Assembly (NCBI GenBank): GCA_007128425.1
Contig: SKXL01000072.1
Location: forward strand, 1-53,457
Reading direction: 5' to 3'
Origin: Balneolales bacterium
GTDB lineage: Bacteria; Bacteroidota; Rhodothermia; Balneolales; Natronogracilivirgulaceae
DNA length: 53,457 bases
Position 1 is the stretch's first letter; every line of letters begins with the position of its first letter. The position numbers and the translations under genes were made by a program. Positions 44,681 to 53,457 of this stretch are shown piece after piece. The notes below the pieces were generated by a model, which saw only the letters and a list, made by a program, of their open reading frames with translations, did not search any database and was not told the origin of the DNA.

Positions 44681-45553
44681 ATGGATTTTTTTTCAACACT
44701 GCAAGAGGGTCAGGTTTCTGAGGAGCTGCTGCAATTGGTTCGGGTTTTGATCGTCATTGTCATAGGACTGCCCCTGCTAGTCATTCTTCGGCGTACTCTC
44801 AGCCGGTACGTCGCTAAACACTACTCACCGCACTATGGAATGCTGAGTGGCAAGATATTTTTCTATATCGGAGTGACAATACTTGTGGTAACCGTATTCC
44901 ACGAACTTGGTTTCAGCCTCACGCCTCTCCTGGGTGCTGCCGGAATCCTGGGTATTGCCATTGGGTTTGCCTCTCAGACTACAATTTCAAACGTAATCAG
45001 CGGTTTTTTTCTGATTGCAGAAAAGTCATTTGTGGTCGGTGATGTTATCAATGTGCAGGGTAATGTCGGAGTCGTCTACTCCATTGACACGCTATCGGTG
45101 AAAATCCGGATGTTCGACAATCGCTTCCTGCGAGTACCCAACGAAACCATGATCAAGTCCGAGTTTATCAACATTACCCGTTTTCCGATTCGTCGTGTGG
45201 ATTGCAATATCTCTGTTGCTTACAAGGAGGACCTCAAGCGGGTAAGTGAGGTGCTTTTTGATGTAGCTGAAAAACTTCCGTATTCACTGCAGGAACCACC
45301 GCCATTACTTATCTTTGATAAGTTTGGCAGTTCCTCGATCGATATTTTGTTTGTGGCCTGGACGGCAAAGGAAAACTTCCTGAAACTGCGCAACGGACTC
45401 AACATGGGGATCAAGGAGCGATTCGACAAAGAGGGAATTGAAATTCCTTTCCCGCATGTATCGGTATATGCCGGTTCTGCATCCAATCCGCTACCGGTGG
45501 ATCTGCTATCGAGCGAAAAAAAAGTCTTCTCTGCTTCAAAAAATATTGAATAG
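44681..45553 (+). CDS. mscS: MscS-family small-conductance mechanosensitive channel
   Basis: Inner-membrane channel that opens under membrane tension to release solutes on osmotic downshock. I start at ATG 44681, eight bases after GAGG, giving 290 residues. A TTG at 44657 in the same frame is less likely. Three membrane helices are seen, with the pore helix region LLGAAGILGIAIGFASQTTISNVISGFF (about 84-111; key part GIAIGFASQTTISNVISG) and the beta-domain start VGDVINVQGNVGVVYSIDTLSVKI (key part GNVGVVYSID). The cytoplasmic cage domain follows and is complete. The last 25 residues or so are a polar tail. Confidence 0.93.
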   Translation: MDFFSTLQEGQVSEELLQLVRVLIVIVIGLPLLVILRRTLSRYVAKHYSPHYGMLSGKIFFYIGVTILVVTVFHELGFSLTPLLGAAGILGIAIGFASQTTISNVISGFFLIAEKSFVVGDVINVQGNVGVVYSIDTLSVKIRMFDNRFLRVPNETMIKSEFINITRFPIRRVDCNISVAYKEDLKRVSEVLFDVAEKLPYSLQEPPPLLIFDKFGSSSIDILFVAWTAKENFLKLRNGLNMGIKERFDKEGIEIPFPHVSVYAGSASNPLPVDLLSSEKKVFSASKNIE

Positions 45554-45636
45554 GATGGGGCAGGAGGACAAGTCAATCTGAGAAACTCAGCCAGACTGAA
45601 ATAATCAAACAATCATGAGTTTCCGGGATGGAGCGA

Positions 45637-46362
45637 TTATTCTTCTTTGTGCGCTTCAGGCTCTAGCATCTCATCCAGCAGATGATTAATACCAAGTACC
45701 TTTTCAACATTCAGCACAAATGCGATACCCTTGCCGGGTTTGTCAAGCTCGCCGGTGCGGACAATCGCTTCCAGTACTTTGTCTGTAATCTTTTGAGGCA
45801 CGAGAGTGAGCACTACCTCTTTTTCCGGTTCAATATTAAAGGAAAAAAGTTTGGCGTGCTCATGAACACCCGTCCCGCGACCGGTAATGATGGTGCCACC
45901 TGCAGCACCGGCTTTACGCGAAGCTTCAATAATTTCCTCGCAAAACCCTTTGTTAACAATGGATACAATCAATTCGAATTGTGCAGTGACGTCCATAGAT
46001 TTCAGTGGTTGATCCTCAGGTTTTTGTTTCTTTTTGTGAAGATGCACAGCTCCGGTGAAGCGGGTTATATCCAAAATGAAGGCAACACCGTTACCCGGTT
46101 TGCTCATTTTTACACATTTGCTGATGATATCCAGCACATCTTCGGCATGTTCGTCCGATACCACCGTGAAAATAACATCCTTCTCGGGTTCCATCGGTAT
46201 GCCCCAAAACGTTTTGCATTTCTCGATTCCGGTTCCGCTTCCATGTATAATGGTGGCACCTTCAGCATGTCTTCGTTTTGATGCTTTAATTATCCGGCTG
46301 GTTTTGTTCCGGCTAACTATAGTCAGAATCAGTTTTTGACAATTTTTAAGCTGTTCAATCAT
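45637..46362 (-). CDS. Tandem P-II-like regulatory protein
   Basis: A 241-residue protein made of two GlnB-like (P-II) domains, about residues 8-105 and 128-225, joined by a Lys-rich linker (HKKKQKPEDQP). Domain 2 is the clearest: FELIVSIVNKGFCEEIIEA, AGAAGGTIITGRGTG, NIEPEKEVVLTLVP and GKGIAFVLNVEKV. Domain 1 has matching ATIIHGSGTG, PMEPEKDVIFTVV and GNGVAFILDI. The canonical uridylylated Tyr of the T-loop is not evident, so this is a P-II-like rather than classic GlnB protein. Its start overlaps the stop of the upstream DUF1538 gene by eight bases, so it is translationally coupled to that gene and probably regulates it. Confidence 0.88.
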   Translation of the reverse strand: MIEQLKNCQKLILTIVSRNKTSRIIKASKRRHAEGATIIHGSGTGIEKCKTFWGIPMEPEKDVIFTVVSDEHAEDVLDIISKCVKMSKPGNGVAFILDITRFTGAVHLHKKKQKPEDQPLKSMDVTAQFELIVSIVNKGFCEEIIEASRKAGAAGGTIITGRGTGVHEHAKLFSFNIEPEKEVVLTLVPQKITDKVLEAIVRTGELDKPGKGIAFVLNVEKVLGINHLLDEMLEPEAHKEE

Positions 46363-47083
46363 TTTTTCGTTCTTTCCATGCGTAGAGCAGACCCAACGTA
46401 AGTACGGAAATTATTGGAGCCAATGCAACCAATGCAATCATTCCAAAGCTGTCGACCATCGGGTCTCTGTCCGGCAATACTTCACCGACTCCAAGAGCAA
46501 TCGCCATTATAAACGTAACAGTCATCGGTCCTGTTGCGACACCTCCGGCATCAAATGCTACCGCTGTGAACGTGGGAGAGGTATACTGCATCATGACAAG
46601 GGCAATGATGTACCCCGGAAGTACCAGCCAGACAATGGGAATACCAAACAGCAGGCGAAGCATGGCCAGGGCGATGGAGAATCCGACCCCAATACAAAGT
46701 GTATACAACAATACTTTCTGCGGGATATAACCGCCTGACACCTTGTCAACCTCATGGTTCAAAATCCGTATTGCCGGCTCTGCAATCGTGGCCACAAAAC
46801 CAAGCATAAAACCAATCGGGATCAATACCCACTGATAACTTTTTGAGCCCAATACCTCGCCCATCATCATACCGGCAGGTTCGAAACCGACGTGTACTCC
46901 CTGGAGGAACAAAGTTAGCCCGATGAACGCCAGAACAATACCTTTGATTATATTGGTAACTTTCTTCCATGGCAGGCGCAGCAAAAAGACCTGGGCAATC
47001 AGAAAAAAGATTACAAGTGGAATCAATGCAAAGACCACTTCGATAATCACACTTGTGATACCATTGAAAACGGAGACATTCAT
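46355..47083 (-). CDS. DUF1538 integral membrane protein (second copy)
   Basis: A 242-residue membrane protein with six to seven hydrophobic helices, matching DUF1538 as I remember it. Conserved elements shared with the next gene are GVHVGFEPAG, LGFVATIAEPAIRIL, VAFDAGGVATGPMTV and VALAPIISVLTLGLLYA. No function is known to me; transport is inferred from topology, polar motifs inside membrane segments and the linked P-II-like gene. It lies six bases after the first DUF1538 gene and overlaps the P-II-like gene. Confidence 0.9.
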   Translation of the reverse strand: MNVSVFNGITSVIIEVVFALIPLVIFFLIAQVFLLRLPWKKVTNIIKGIVLAFIGLTLFLQGVHVGFEPAGMMMGEVLGSKSYQWVLIPIGFMLGFVATIAEPAIRILNHEVDKVSGGYIPQKVLLYTLCIGVGFSIALAMLRLLFGIPIVWLVLPGYIIALVMMQYTSPTFTAVAFDAGGVATGPMTVTFIMAIALGVGEVLPDRDPMVDSFGMIALVALAPIISVLTLGLLYAWKERKND

Positions 47084-47089
47084 GCTTGA

Positions 47090-47782
47090 TTAACCATATA
47101 TGATTCCAAGAATGAGGACGGACAGTACCGGTCCAATCGATGCCAGGGCAACCAGCCCAAAGCCACTGTCGGTAGTTTTTCGTCCACCGAGGACTGCGGC
47201 TACACCAATACCGTAAGCCAAAATGAATGGTACCGCAAGCGGACCGGTGGTTACTCCCCCTGCATCAAATGAGATGGATATAAACTGTTTCGGAACAAAA
47301 AATGCAAGAAGAAAAATCAGAAGATACCCGCCGGTCAGCAGGTATTTGATGGGTATGTCGTAGATAATTCTGAGAACTGCCAATCCCACAAAAATCGCAA
47401 GTCCCAACGCGACAGTGTAGATTAGCAGGTGACGGTTGACTTCGCCGTTCGAGACCGTATCAACATAATTTGCCAGAACACGCACATCCGGCTCGGCAAC
47501 AGTCACGACAAATCCCAATACGAAACTGATGAGTACAATCAGCCAGACCTTACCCATTCTGGGCAAAGCGGATCCGATCAATTCACCAATGGGCAGCAGG
47601 CCTATGTGTACACCCATCAGAAAAAAAATGAGCCCTGCCGAAACCATAACCACACCGACGATAAATTGCAGGAAATCTTCCAGTGGAAGCCAGATGATGG
47701 TGAATTGAAGCAGTATCACAATAAATGTTACCGGCAGTACCGCCTGAAATACTTCGCTTGCAGTTTCTCGCAGGCTTTGCAT
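47090..47782 (-). CDS. DUF1538 integral membrane protein (first copy)
   Basis: A 230-residue membrane protein starting at ATG 47782 (MQSLRETASEVFQAVLPVTF). The frame is open to a TTG at 47878, but the extra 32 residues are unlike the family and the second copy lacks them. Helices and motifs parallel the second copy: GVHIGLLPIGELIG, LGFVVTVAEPDVRVL, ISFDAGGVTTGPLAV and LASIGPVLSVLILGIIYG. The shared FDAGGV(A/T)TGP motif is likely functional, perhaps a substrate or ion site. It is first in the three-gene operon. Confidence 0.9.
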   Translation of the reverse strand: MQSLRETASEVFQAVLPVTFIVILLQFTIIWLPLEDFLQFIVGVVMVSAGLIFFLMGVHIGLLPIGELIGSALPRMGKVWLIVLISFVLGFVVTVAEPDVRVLANYVDTVSNGEVNRHLLIYTVALGLAIFVGLAVLRIIYDIPIKYLLTGGYLLIFLLAFFVPKQFISISFDAGGVTTGPLAVPFILAYGIGVAAVLGGRKTTDSGFGLVALASIGPVLSVLILGIIYG

Positions 47783-47913
47783 CGATTCTTGTAGTTGATA
47801 GGTGCAGGTCAGCAGGTTAATTGTAATGTCTGCAGCCGTTTCACAGTGAAAAGGGTGAGCAAATATTCCATCCAACAAATTTTAAAACCACAGATCCATT
47901 CACCTGTTCGTTT

Positions 47914-47960
47914 AACCAACACAAACATCCAATGAAAACCACATGCAACCAATACAAACA
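47914..47960. repeat. Direct repeat upstream of the DUF1538 operon
   Basis: AACCAACACAAACA (47914-47927) and AACCAATACAAACA (47947-47960) match at 13 of 14 positions and start 33 bases apart, about three helical turns. Placement over a candidate promoter suggests a regulator site. Confidence 0.45.
47922..47952 (-). promoter_or_regulatory. Candidate promoter of the DUF1538 operon
   Basis: On the minus strand, TTG (47950-47952) is followed after 20 bases by GATGTTTG (47922-47929), one mismatch from TAnnTTTG. The first ATG is 140 bp away. The two elements each overlap one copy of a 14-base direct repeat. Confidence 0.35.
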
Positions 47961-48027
47961 ATGTGGCGGAGTCCGGTTTTTTCGACTGAAGACAATTATG
48001 TGAACACCATCTGACCCGGATATCATT

Positions 48028-50118
48028 TCAACTCATCCGGAAAAATTTCTTTTTTTCCTCAAGATAGGGGAAAAATTTCCTTCTCAAGGCAGCTGATTCA
48101 TGTCGCTTCAGCTCAGGATCGGCTTCCAGTAATTCCAAAGCGGTGTTTTTAGCAATTTCCAAAAGATATTGATCATTCAGTATATCGGCGTATCGAAACT
48201 CGGGCAGGCCGCTCTGGCGTGTACCGAGAAAATCGCCAGGTCCACGGAGTTTCAGGTCGGCCTCGGCAATCCGGAACCCATCACCGGTTTCTTCCATTGT
48301 TCCAAGTCGGCTTCGGGCCTCTTTGCTTTGCTTCACATCGGTCATGAGCATACAATAGCTTTGACGTGCCCCCCGGCCAATTCTTCCCCGAAGCTGGTGA
48401 AGCTGTGACAGACCGAAACGCTCTGCATGTTCCACTACCATAACAGAAGCATTAGGCACATCAACGCCTACCTCAATGACAGTAGTGGAAACCAATATCT
48501 GAACGCGATTTTTCTTGAAATCCTGCATGACTTGATCCTTCTCGATTGATGGCATGCGGCCGTGCAAGAGTCCGATCTGCACATCCGGGAACTCAACCCG
48601 AAGCTGGTCAAACCCCTCCGTGGCATTTTTCAGGTCCATTGCTTCGGACTCTTCTATCAGCGGATACACAACATATATCTGGCCGCCTTCACGAAGCTGC
48701 TCTGTCATAAACCGGTGGAGCTTGTTTCGTTCAGATTCTTTCAACACCCGGGTAACGATCTCCTTTCTGCCTGGCGGGAGATCGCGGATAATGGAGAGGT
48801 CAAGGTCACTGTAGAGTGTCATGGCAAGAGATCGGGGGATGGGAGTGGCCGACATGACTAAAATATGCGGATTATCTCCTTTTTCTCGAAGCATCGCACG
48901 CTGGGCAACACCGAAGCGATGCTGTTCGTCAATGATGGCCATACCAAGACGATGAAATCGGATGGACTCCTGTATGATGGCATGCGTGCCGACAATAATA
49001 TGGGCTTTGCCACCGGATATATCGGTGAGAATATCTTCCCGCAAGGCTTTTTTCTGATTCCCGGTAAGGAGTCTGATTGTAACCCCGATTGCGTTGAGCC
49101 ATTCGGAAAGAGAATGATAGTGTTGTTCAGCCAGAATCTCGGTGGGCGCCATCATCACAGCCTGATAGCCGCTGTCAATGGCCATGAGCATGGCACCGAT
49201 TGCCACTACGGTTTTGCCCGATCCGACATCCCCCTGAAGAAGACGATTCATCTGTTGTCCGGAACGAATATCTCTCTTGATATCGCCAAGTGCACCAATT
49301 TGTCCGGCAGTCAGCTTAAATGGCAGCACTTCATTAAAAAAACGACTCGAAAACGGTTTGGTCCCGGCCATGACGAGTCCGGGAGTTTTGTCAAAAACTT
49401 CCTTTTTTAATGTCACCACGCTGAGTTCAAAAAGGAGCAGCTCCTCAAACTTGAAACGCTCCAATGCTTTTTGGTGCTGCGCAGGAGATTCGGGAGTATG
49501 AATATGCCGAAATGCTGTTTGACGATCTGGATATCCGAAACGTGCAAGCAGCTCTTGTGGCAAAAATTCGGGAATATGGATGCGATCCAGAATCAGAAGG
49601 ATCCACTTTCGCAGAAGTCCGGATGTGATATAGGTGTTTTTGAAAAACTGGTTGCCCGGGTAAATGGGAATAATTCCGGTAAAACGCTGCTGTCGCTGTT
49701 GGTCCTGGCCGGCAGCGTCTGTCGAAGAGAGCTGTTCTACTTCGGGGTGCGCCATCGAGAGAAAACGGCCAAATAGCCTGACTGTTCCGAAGAAAGCGTA
49801 AAACTCTCCTTTTTTGATCGTTTTTTTGAAATATGAGATACCTTTGAACCAAACCCCTTTCAACTGACCGGTATCGTCCTGCAGTATAGCTTCATACCGT
49901 TTTTTTCTCCCAAACCCGCTTACTCCCACGGCACTGACCGTTCCCATCACAGTCACCTTTTCACCGCTTCCTTTGAGCCGGCGAATTTTGAGAATGGTGC
50001 GACGATCTAGATAGGTTCGCGGAAAATAATGGATAAGGTCTTCGGGTGACAGAATGCCCGATTCTTTCAGTGCCTTGGCTCTCGCAGGGCTGATTCCAGG
50101 TGTGTCAGTGAGTTTCAA
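48028..50118 (-). CDS. recG: ATP-dependent DNA helicase RecG
   Basis: Remodels stalled replication forks and branched recombination intermediates. The 696-residue protein has the N-terminal wedge OB domain (about 50-130), Walker A GDVGSGKT at 296-303, the DEQH box (AIIDEQHRFGV) near 397, SATPIPRSLAMT, and the motif VI segment HQLRGRIGRGARQSYC with the C-terminal GPGDFLGTRQSGLPEFR typical of RecG. The start is TTG at 50118; no in-frame ATG or GTG lies upstream before a TGA at 50137-50139. It diverges from the str operon across 189 bp. Confidence 0.95.
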   Translation of the reverse strand: MKLTDTPGISPARAKALKESGILSPEDLIHYFPRTYLDRRTILKIRRLKGSGEKVTVMGTVSAVGVSGFGRKKRYEAILQDDTGQLKGVWFKGISYFKKTIKKGEFYAFFGTVRLFGRFLSMAHPEVEQLSSTDAAGQDQQRQQRFTGIIPIYPGNQFFKNTYITSGLLRKWILLILDRIHIPEFLPQELLARFGYPDRQTAFRHIHTPESPAQHQKALERFKFEELLLFELSVVTLKKEVFDKTPGLVMAGTKPFSSRFFNEVLPFKLTAGQIGALGDIKRDIRSGQQMNRLLQGDVGSGKTVVAIGAMLMAIDSGYQAVMMAPTEILAEQHYHSLSEWLNAIGVTIRLLTGNQKKALREDILTDISGGKAHIIVGTHAIIQESIRFHRLGMAIIDEQHRFGVAQRAMLREKGDNPHILVMSATPIPRSLAMTLYSDLDLSIIRDLPPGRKEIVTRVLKESERNKLHRFMTEQLREGGQIYVVYPLIEESEAMDLKNATEGFDQLRVEFPDVQIGLLHGRMPSIEKDQVMQDFKKNRVQILVSTTVIEVGVDVPNASVMVVEHAERFGLSQLHQLRGRIGRGARQSYCMLMTDVKQSKEARSRLGTMEETGDGFRIAEADLKLRGPGDFLGTRQSGLPEFRYADILNDQYLLEIAKNTALELLEADPELKRHESAALRRKFFPYLEEKKKFFRMS

Positions 50119-50238
50119 TTGATATACTAGTATATATCAGATGTATAGAAAAAGAAGCTTATATGAGTTGAACGGGTGTCTTATTCGGGTTCTGTTTCAA
50201 CAATCGGGTAGAAACTGAATTTTTATGGCATATGTCAG

Positions 50239-50270
50239 TTGCGAAGTAGCGTGTAGATTCCATATATTTG
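50239..50270 (+). promoter_or_regulatory. Predicted str operon promoter (Bacteroidota type)
   Basis: TTG (50239-50241), 21 bases, TATATTTG (50263-50270): a full match to TAnnTTTG. It would start transcription about 30 bases before the rpsL GTG. A 14-bp perfect palindrome ATATACTAGTATAT (50122-50135) lies further upstream, next to the recG start. Confidence 0.6.
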
Positions 50271-50307
50271 CAAACTCTTTAACATCCATTACCAAATCGA
50301 TTGAACC

Positions 50308-50679
50308 GTGCCAACGATACAGCAGTTAATTCGTAAAGGAAGAAAGCTTAAAACTAAGAAAACTTCGTCACCTGCGCTACAGGACTGTCCGCAGCGGCGA
50401 GGTGTCTGCACACGTGTGTACACAACCACACCGAAGAAGCCGAATTCCGCTTTGCGCAAAGTAGCTCGTGTACGCCTGACCAACGGTATTGAGGTTACTG
50501 CATATATTCCGGGTGAGGGACACAATCTCCAGGAACACAGTATTGTTTTGATCCGGGGCGGACGGGTCAAGGATCTTCCGGGTGTGCGCTACCACATTAT
50601 CCGTGGTGCGTTGGATACTGCCGGAGTTGACGAAAGGCGTCAGCGAAGAAGTTTATATGGCACCAAGCGTCCAAAGTAA
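50308..50679 (+). CDS. rpsL: 30S ribosomal protein S12
   Basis: Decoding-centre protein of the 30S subunit. The 123-residue protein starts at GTG 50308 ([13 protein letters not shown]). Signature parts are [32 protein letters not shown] and [17 protein letters not shown]. The Lys residues in TPKKPNS and RVKDLPG, where streptomycin-resistance changes occur in other bacteria, have the usual sensitive-type residues, and the methylthiolated Asp of KDLPG is present. First gene of the str operon. Confidence 0.97.
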   Translation: MPTIQQLIRKGRKLKTKKTSSPALQDCPQRRGVCTRVYTTTPKKPNSALRKVARVRLTNGIEVTAYIPGEGHNLQEHSIVLIRGGRVKDLPGVRYHIIRGALDTAGVDERRQRRSLYGTKRPK

Positions 50680-50714
50680 ATTGTTTTGTAATGTTAACTT
50701 ATAGTTTTTGACCA

Positions 50715-51182
50715 ATGCGAAGAAGAAGCGCCGATAAGAGAATAGTCAAGCCTGATCCGGATTTCGCGGACAAGTCGGTATCCCTGTTTGTTAACTGCCT
50801 CATGAAAGACGGCAAAAAAACAACGGCCCGCAAGATTTTGAAGCAGGCATTCTCGGTCATCGAAGAAAAGACCGGGAAAGTCGGTCTCGATGTATTTAAA
50901 GAGGCACTTAATAATACCGCGCCGGTAATTGAGGTGAAAAGCCGCCGTGTCGGCGGTTCTACCTACCAGGTGCCCATCGAAGTGCGCCCCGAGCGAAGCA
51001 CAGCACTCAGCATGCGCTGGCTTATCCGTTCGGCCAAGGCGCGAAACGACAAGTCCATGGCTGCCCGTCTTGCGCGTGAGCTCATGGATGCAGCAAACAA
51101 CGAAGGCGGGGCTGTAAGAAAAAAGGACGATACACACCGTATGGCTGAAGCAAACAAAGCTTTTGCCCACTTTCGATTCTAG
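50715..51182 (+). CDS. rpsG: 30S ribosomal protein S7
   Basis: Primary 16S rRNA 3'-domain binder that nucleates the 30S head. The 155-residue protein has the normal length and the motifs [62 protein letters not shown] (key part [13 protein letters not shown]) and [12 protein letters not shown] at the end. It lies 35 bp after rpsL and 27 bp before fusA. Confidence 0.97.
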   Translation: MRRRSADKRIVKPDPDFADKSVSLFVNCLMKDGKKTTARKILKQAFSVIEEKTGKVGLDVFKEALNNTAPVIEVKSRRVGGSTYQVPIEVRPERSTALSMRWLIRSAKARNDKSMAARLARELMDAANNEGGAVRKKDDTHRMAEANKAFAHFRF

Positions 51183-51209
51183 GAATAACGCAACAGGTTA
51201 CAGGATTTC

Positions 51210-53312
51210 ATGTCAGCAACAGCAACAAATAATACCAAGATTGTCGAGCAGATAAAAAAGACACGCAATATAGGCATTATGGCCCATATTGATGCCGGTA
51301 AGACGACAACTACCGAGCGTATCCTGTTCTACACGGGTATCAGTCACCGCATGGGCGAGGTTCATGACGGTGCAGCCACAATGGACTTCATGGAGCAGGA
51401 GCGTGAGCGTGGTATTACCATCACTTCAGCGGCCACCACCTGTTATTGGAATGATCACCGGGTCAACATCATTGATACCCCGGGTCACGTTGACTTCACT
51501 GTCGAGGTAGAGCGCTCCCTTCGTGTACTTGATGGAGCAGTTGCTGTTTTTTGCGCCGTAGGAGCTGTACAGCCACAGTCTGAGACGGTATGGCGCCAGG
51601 CCAATAAATACGGTGTTCCCCGTATGGCATTTGTAAACAAAATGGACCGTACCGGTGCAGACTTTTACAATGTCATCGAACAGATGAAGGTTCGGCTTAA
51701 AGCCAGTCCTGTGCCTCTTCAGATACCCATTGGTTCCGAAGAAAACTTTCGTGGCGTGATTGATCTGATGAGCATGCGAGCCTATATATGGGATGATGCC
51801 ACTCAGGGTAAATCTTTCAAGGAGATAGATATCCCCGCTGAGTTGGCTGAAAAAGCAGATGAGTTCCGTAAGTTGATGATCGAATCCATAGCCGATTACG
51901 ACGACTCGCTCATGGAAAAATATCTCATGGAAGAGGATATTACGGTGGAGGAGATGGAGGCTGCTCTGCGCAAAGCCACACTTGATCTTAGCATCACACC
52001 CGTCCTTTGCGGTTCGGCATTTAAAAACAAAGGCGTGCAGACTCTGCTGGATTCCATTGTCAAATACATGCCCTCCCCGATGGATGTGGATGCCATCGTT
52101 GGCACCAGTGTTTCCGGCAACGGGGAAAAGATGACCCGCCGAACAAGTATTGAAGAGCCTTTTGCTGCGCTGGCTTTCAAAATCATGACCGATCCCTATG
52201 TAGGTAAACTCACCTTTATCAGAGTCTACTCTGGTGTGCTCTCCGCCGGATCATATGTACTGAACGCATCAACCGGGAAAAAAGAACGGATTGGTCGCTT
52301 GCTTAAAATGCACGCCAACTCCAAGGAAGATATAAAGGATGTGCGAGCCGGTGATATCTGTGCTGCAGTGGGTATTAAAAGTGTGCACACAGGTGATACA
52401 CTCTGCAATGAAAAGTCACCAATCATTTTAGAGCAAATGGTGTTCCCTGAACCGGTGATCAAACTTGCTGTTGAGCCAAAGACCAAGGCCGACAACGACA
52501 AGCTGACCAACGGTCTGGCAAAGCTTGCCGAGGAAGATCCCACATTCAAGGTCAATGTAGACGACGAAACGGCTCAGACCACCATTGCCGGAATGGGAGA
52601 GCTTCACCTGGAGGTGATTGTAGACCGGCTAAAACGGGAATTCAAAGTTGAGGCAAATGTCGGGCAGCCTCAGGTATCCTACCGTGAAGCCATCACAAAG
52701 GCGGTGACACACCGTGAAATTTACAAGAAACAGACCGGTGGTAAAGGAAAGTTTGCCGATATCCAGTTTCAAATTACACCTCTTGAGGGGCACACCGGAT
52801 TCGAATTTGAAGATGCTGTCGTTGGAGGTAACATACCGCGCGAATTCATGTCTTCCGTGGAGAAAGGATTCAAGGCAGCTCTGAATAATGGCGTGCTGGC
52901 CAATTATTCTGTAGAAGGGGTGCACGTCCGGGTTTATGACGGATCCTATCACGATGTGGATTCCGATACCATCAGCTTTGAAATGTGCGCCAAGATCGGA
53001 TTCAAGGAAGCTGCCCGGAAAGCAGTGCCTATCCTTCTGGAACCCATTATGAAAGTTGAGGTGATCACGCCGGAAGAGTATATGGGCGATATTATCGGAG
53101 ATTTAAATGGCCGCAGGGGTGTCATCGGGAAAATGGACAATCGCATCGAAGGTTCTGTGATTGATGTTGAAGTGCCGCTTTCAGAGATGTTTGGTTACTC
53201 AACGCACCTACGTTCCCTGTCGCAGGGCAGAGCCGTTTACTCCATGGAATTTGAAAAATACGCACCGGTTCCGGAATCGATTGCGAAAGAAGTTATAGAA
53301 GAAAAAAAATAA
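51210..53312 (+). CDS. fusA: Elongation factor G
   Basis: Translocation GTPase of the ribosome. The 700-residue protein has all five domains. G motifs are [16 protein letters not shown] (G1), [11 protein letters not shown] (G2), DTPGHVDFT (G3), NKMDRTGAD (G4) and CGSAFKN (G5). Later parts include [18 protein letters not shown] and the C-terminal [11 protein letters not shown] and [20 protein letters not shown], usual for canonical EF-G. It lies in the conserved order rpsL-rpsG-fusA-tuf. Confidence 0.97.
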   Translation: MSATATNNTKIVEQIKKTRNIGIMAHIDAGKTTTTERILFYTGISHRMGEVHDGAATMDFMEQERERGITITSAATTCYWNDHRVNIIDTPGHVDFTVEVERSLRVLDGAVAVFCAVGAVQPQSETVWRQANKYGVPRMAFVNKMDRTGADFYNVIEQMKVRLKASPVPLQIPIGSEENFRGVIDLMSMRAYIWDDATQGKSFKEIDIPAELAEKADEFRKLMIESIADYDDSLMEKYLMEEDITVEEMEAALRKATLDLSITPVLCGSAFKNKGVQTLLDSIVKYMPSPMDVDAIVGTSVSGNGEKMTRRTSIEEPFAALAFKIMTDPYVGKLTFIRVYSGVLSAGSYVLNASTGKKERIGRLLKMHANSKEDIKDVRAGDICAAVGIKSVHTGDTLCNEKSPIILEQMVFPEPVIKLAVEPKTKADNDKLTNGLAKLAEEDPTFKVNVDDETAQTTIAGMGELHLEVIVDRLKREFKVEANVGQPQVSYREAITKAVTHREIYKKQTGGKGKFADIQFQITPLEGHTGFEFEDAVVGGNIPREFMSSVEKGFKAALNNGVLANYSVEGVHVRVYDGSYHDVDSDTISFEMCAKIGFKEAARKAVPILLEPIMKVEVITPEEYMGDIIGDLNGRRGVIGKMDNRIEGSVIDVEVPLSEMFGYSTHLRSLSQGRAVYSMEFEKYAPVPESIAKEVIEEKK

Positions 53313-53336
53313 CCAGGAAAGCTTAATACGCAAGTT

Positions 53337-53457
53337 ATGGCAAAAGAAACTTTTGAACGGACCAAGCCTCACGTAAACGTGGGAACGATCGGTCACGTGG
53401 ATCATGGAAAGACGACGCTGACCGCGGCAATCACCAGGACCCTGGCGGCCAAGTACG
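53337..53457 (+). CDS. tuf: Elongation factor Tu, 5' part cut by the window end
   Basis: Forty codons from ATG 53337 are visible. They begin [20 protein letters not shown] and continue with the P-loop [15 protein letters not shown], diagnostic of EF-Tu. The gene follows fusA by 24 bp in the str operon and runs off the right edge of the window. Confidence 0.96.
   Translation, partial: MAKETFERTKPHVNVGTIGHVDHGKTTLTAAITRTLAAKY

Noticed and set aside
45571-45596. Hairpin between mscS and the P-II-like gene as terminator
   Set aside because: Interrupted stem AGTC/GACT plus CTGAG/CTCAG with no T-tract on either side.
47783-47878. Longer start for the first DUF1538 protein at TTG 47878
   Set aside because: The added 32 residues are polar, unlike the family and absent from the paralogue; ATG 47782 fits better.

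Overview
The window is a gene-dense chromosomal stretch with no insertion sequence, phage gene, CRISPR array, rRNA or tRNA that I can see. It looks like a Bacteroidota-related bacterium of the Rhodothermota/Balneolota group. The signs are: a short RpoD without region 1.1; ribosomal-gene promoters matching the Bacteroidota pattern TTG-N20/21-TAnnTTTG; a mycobacterial-type fused 2-oxoglutarate dehydrogenase; two FCB-type outer membrane proteins; and a pterin carbinolamine dehydratase gene inside the complex I operon, an arrangement I recall from Rhodothermus marinus. All of this is inference from sequence; no search was run.

Layout. 1-5340: end of a beta-propeller-like gene, then leftward clpC, gpmI and rpsT. 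5510-9594: cmk, rpsA and nadA, closed by a strong bidirectional terminator. 9692-11042: leftward small hypothetical gene and an orphan MoxR ATPase. 11299-17667: nuoJ, nuoK, nuoL, nuoM, a pterin dehydratase gene and nuoN, i.e. the membrane arm of complex I without nuoA-I. 17891-19016: rpsF-rpsR-rplI. 19136-22642: a large outer-membrane/surface protein. 22951-25055: an ExbB/TolQ-type proton channel, a small three-helix membrane protein and two ExbD/TolR-type proteins, behind a near-ideal sigma-70-type promoter. 25186-29799: thiL, ftsH, a 6-pyruvoyltetrahydropterin synthase gene interrupted by one in-frame TAA, and folE2. 29806-33567: leftward kgd. 33766-39369: pepF, a GAF/degenerate-GGDEF protein, deoB and rpoD. 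39740-42585: a repeat-rich lipoprotein and a FadL/OmpP1-like barrel. 42675-47782: a stress/ion-homeostasis block with a tandem UspA, a DUF432-like protein, an MscS channel, and an operon of two DUF1538 membrane proteins with a tandem P-II-like regulator. 48028-50118: recG. 50308-end: the str operon rpsL-rpsG-fusA-tuf, with tuf cut by the window edge.

How the genes work together. Most of the window is core machinery: translation, the NADH dehydrogenase membrane arm, proteolysis (ClpC, FtsH, PepF) and central metabolism. Three genes act on pterins: folE2, the PTPS gene and the carbinolamine dehydratase. The points most worth checking are the TAA in the otherwise perfect PTPS gene, the DUF1538/P-II operon (a plausible undescribed regulated transporter), the promoter and inverted repeat of the exbB operon, the dehydratase gene inside nuo, and the seven near-identical 39-bp coding repeats in the lipoprotein gene. 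Several genes begin with TTG (cmk, the large outer-membrane protein gene, kgd, recG) or GTG (rpsL, deoB, PTPS).
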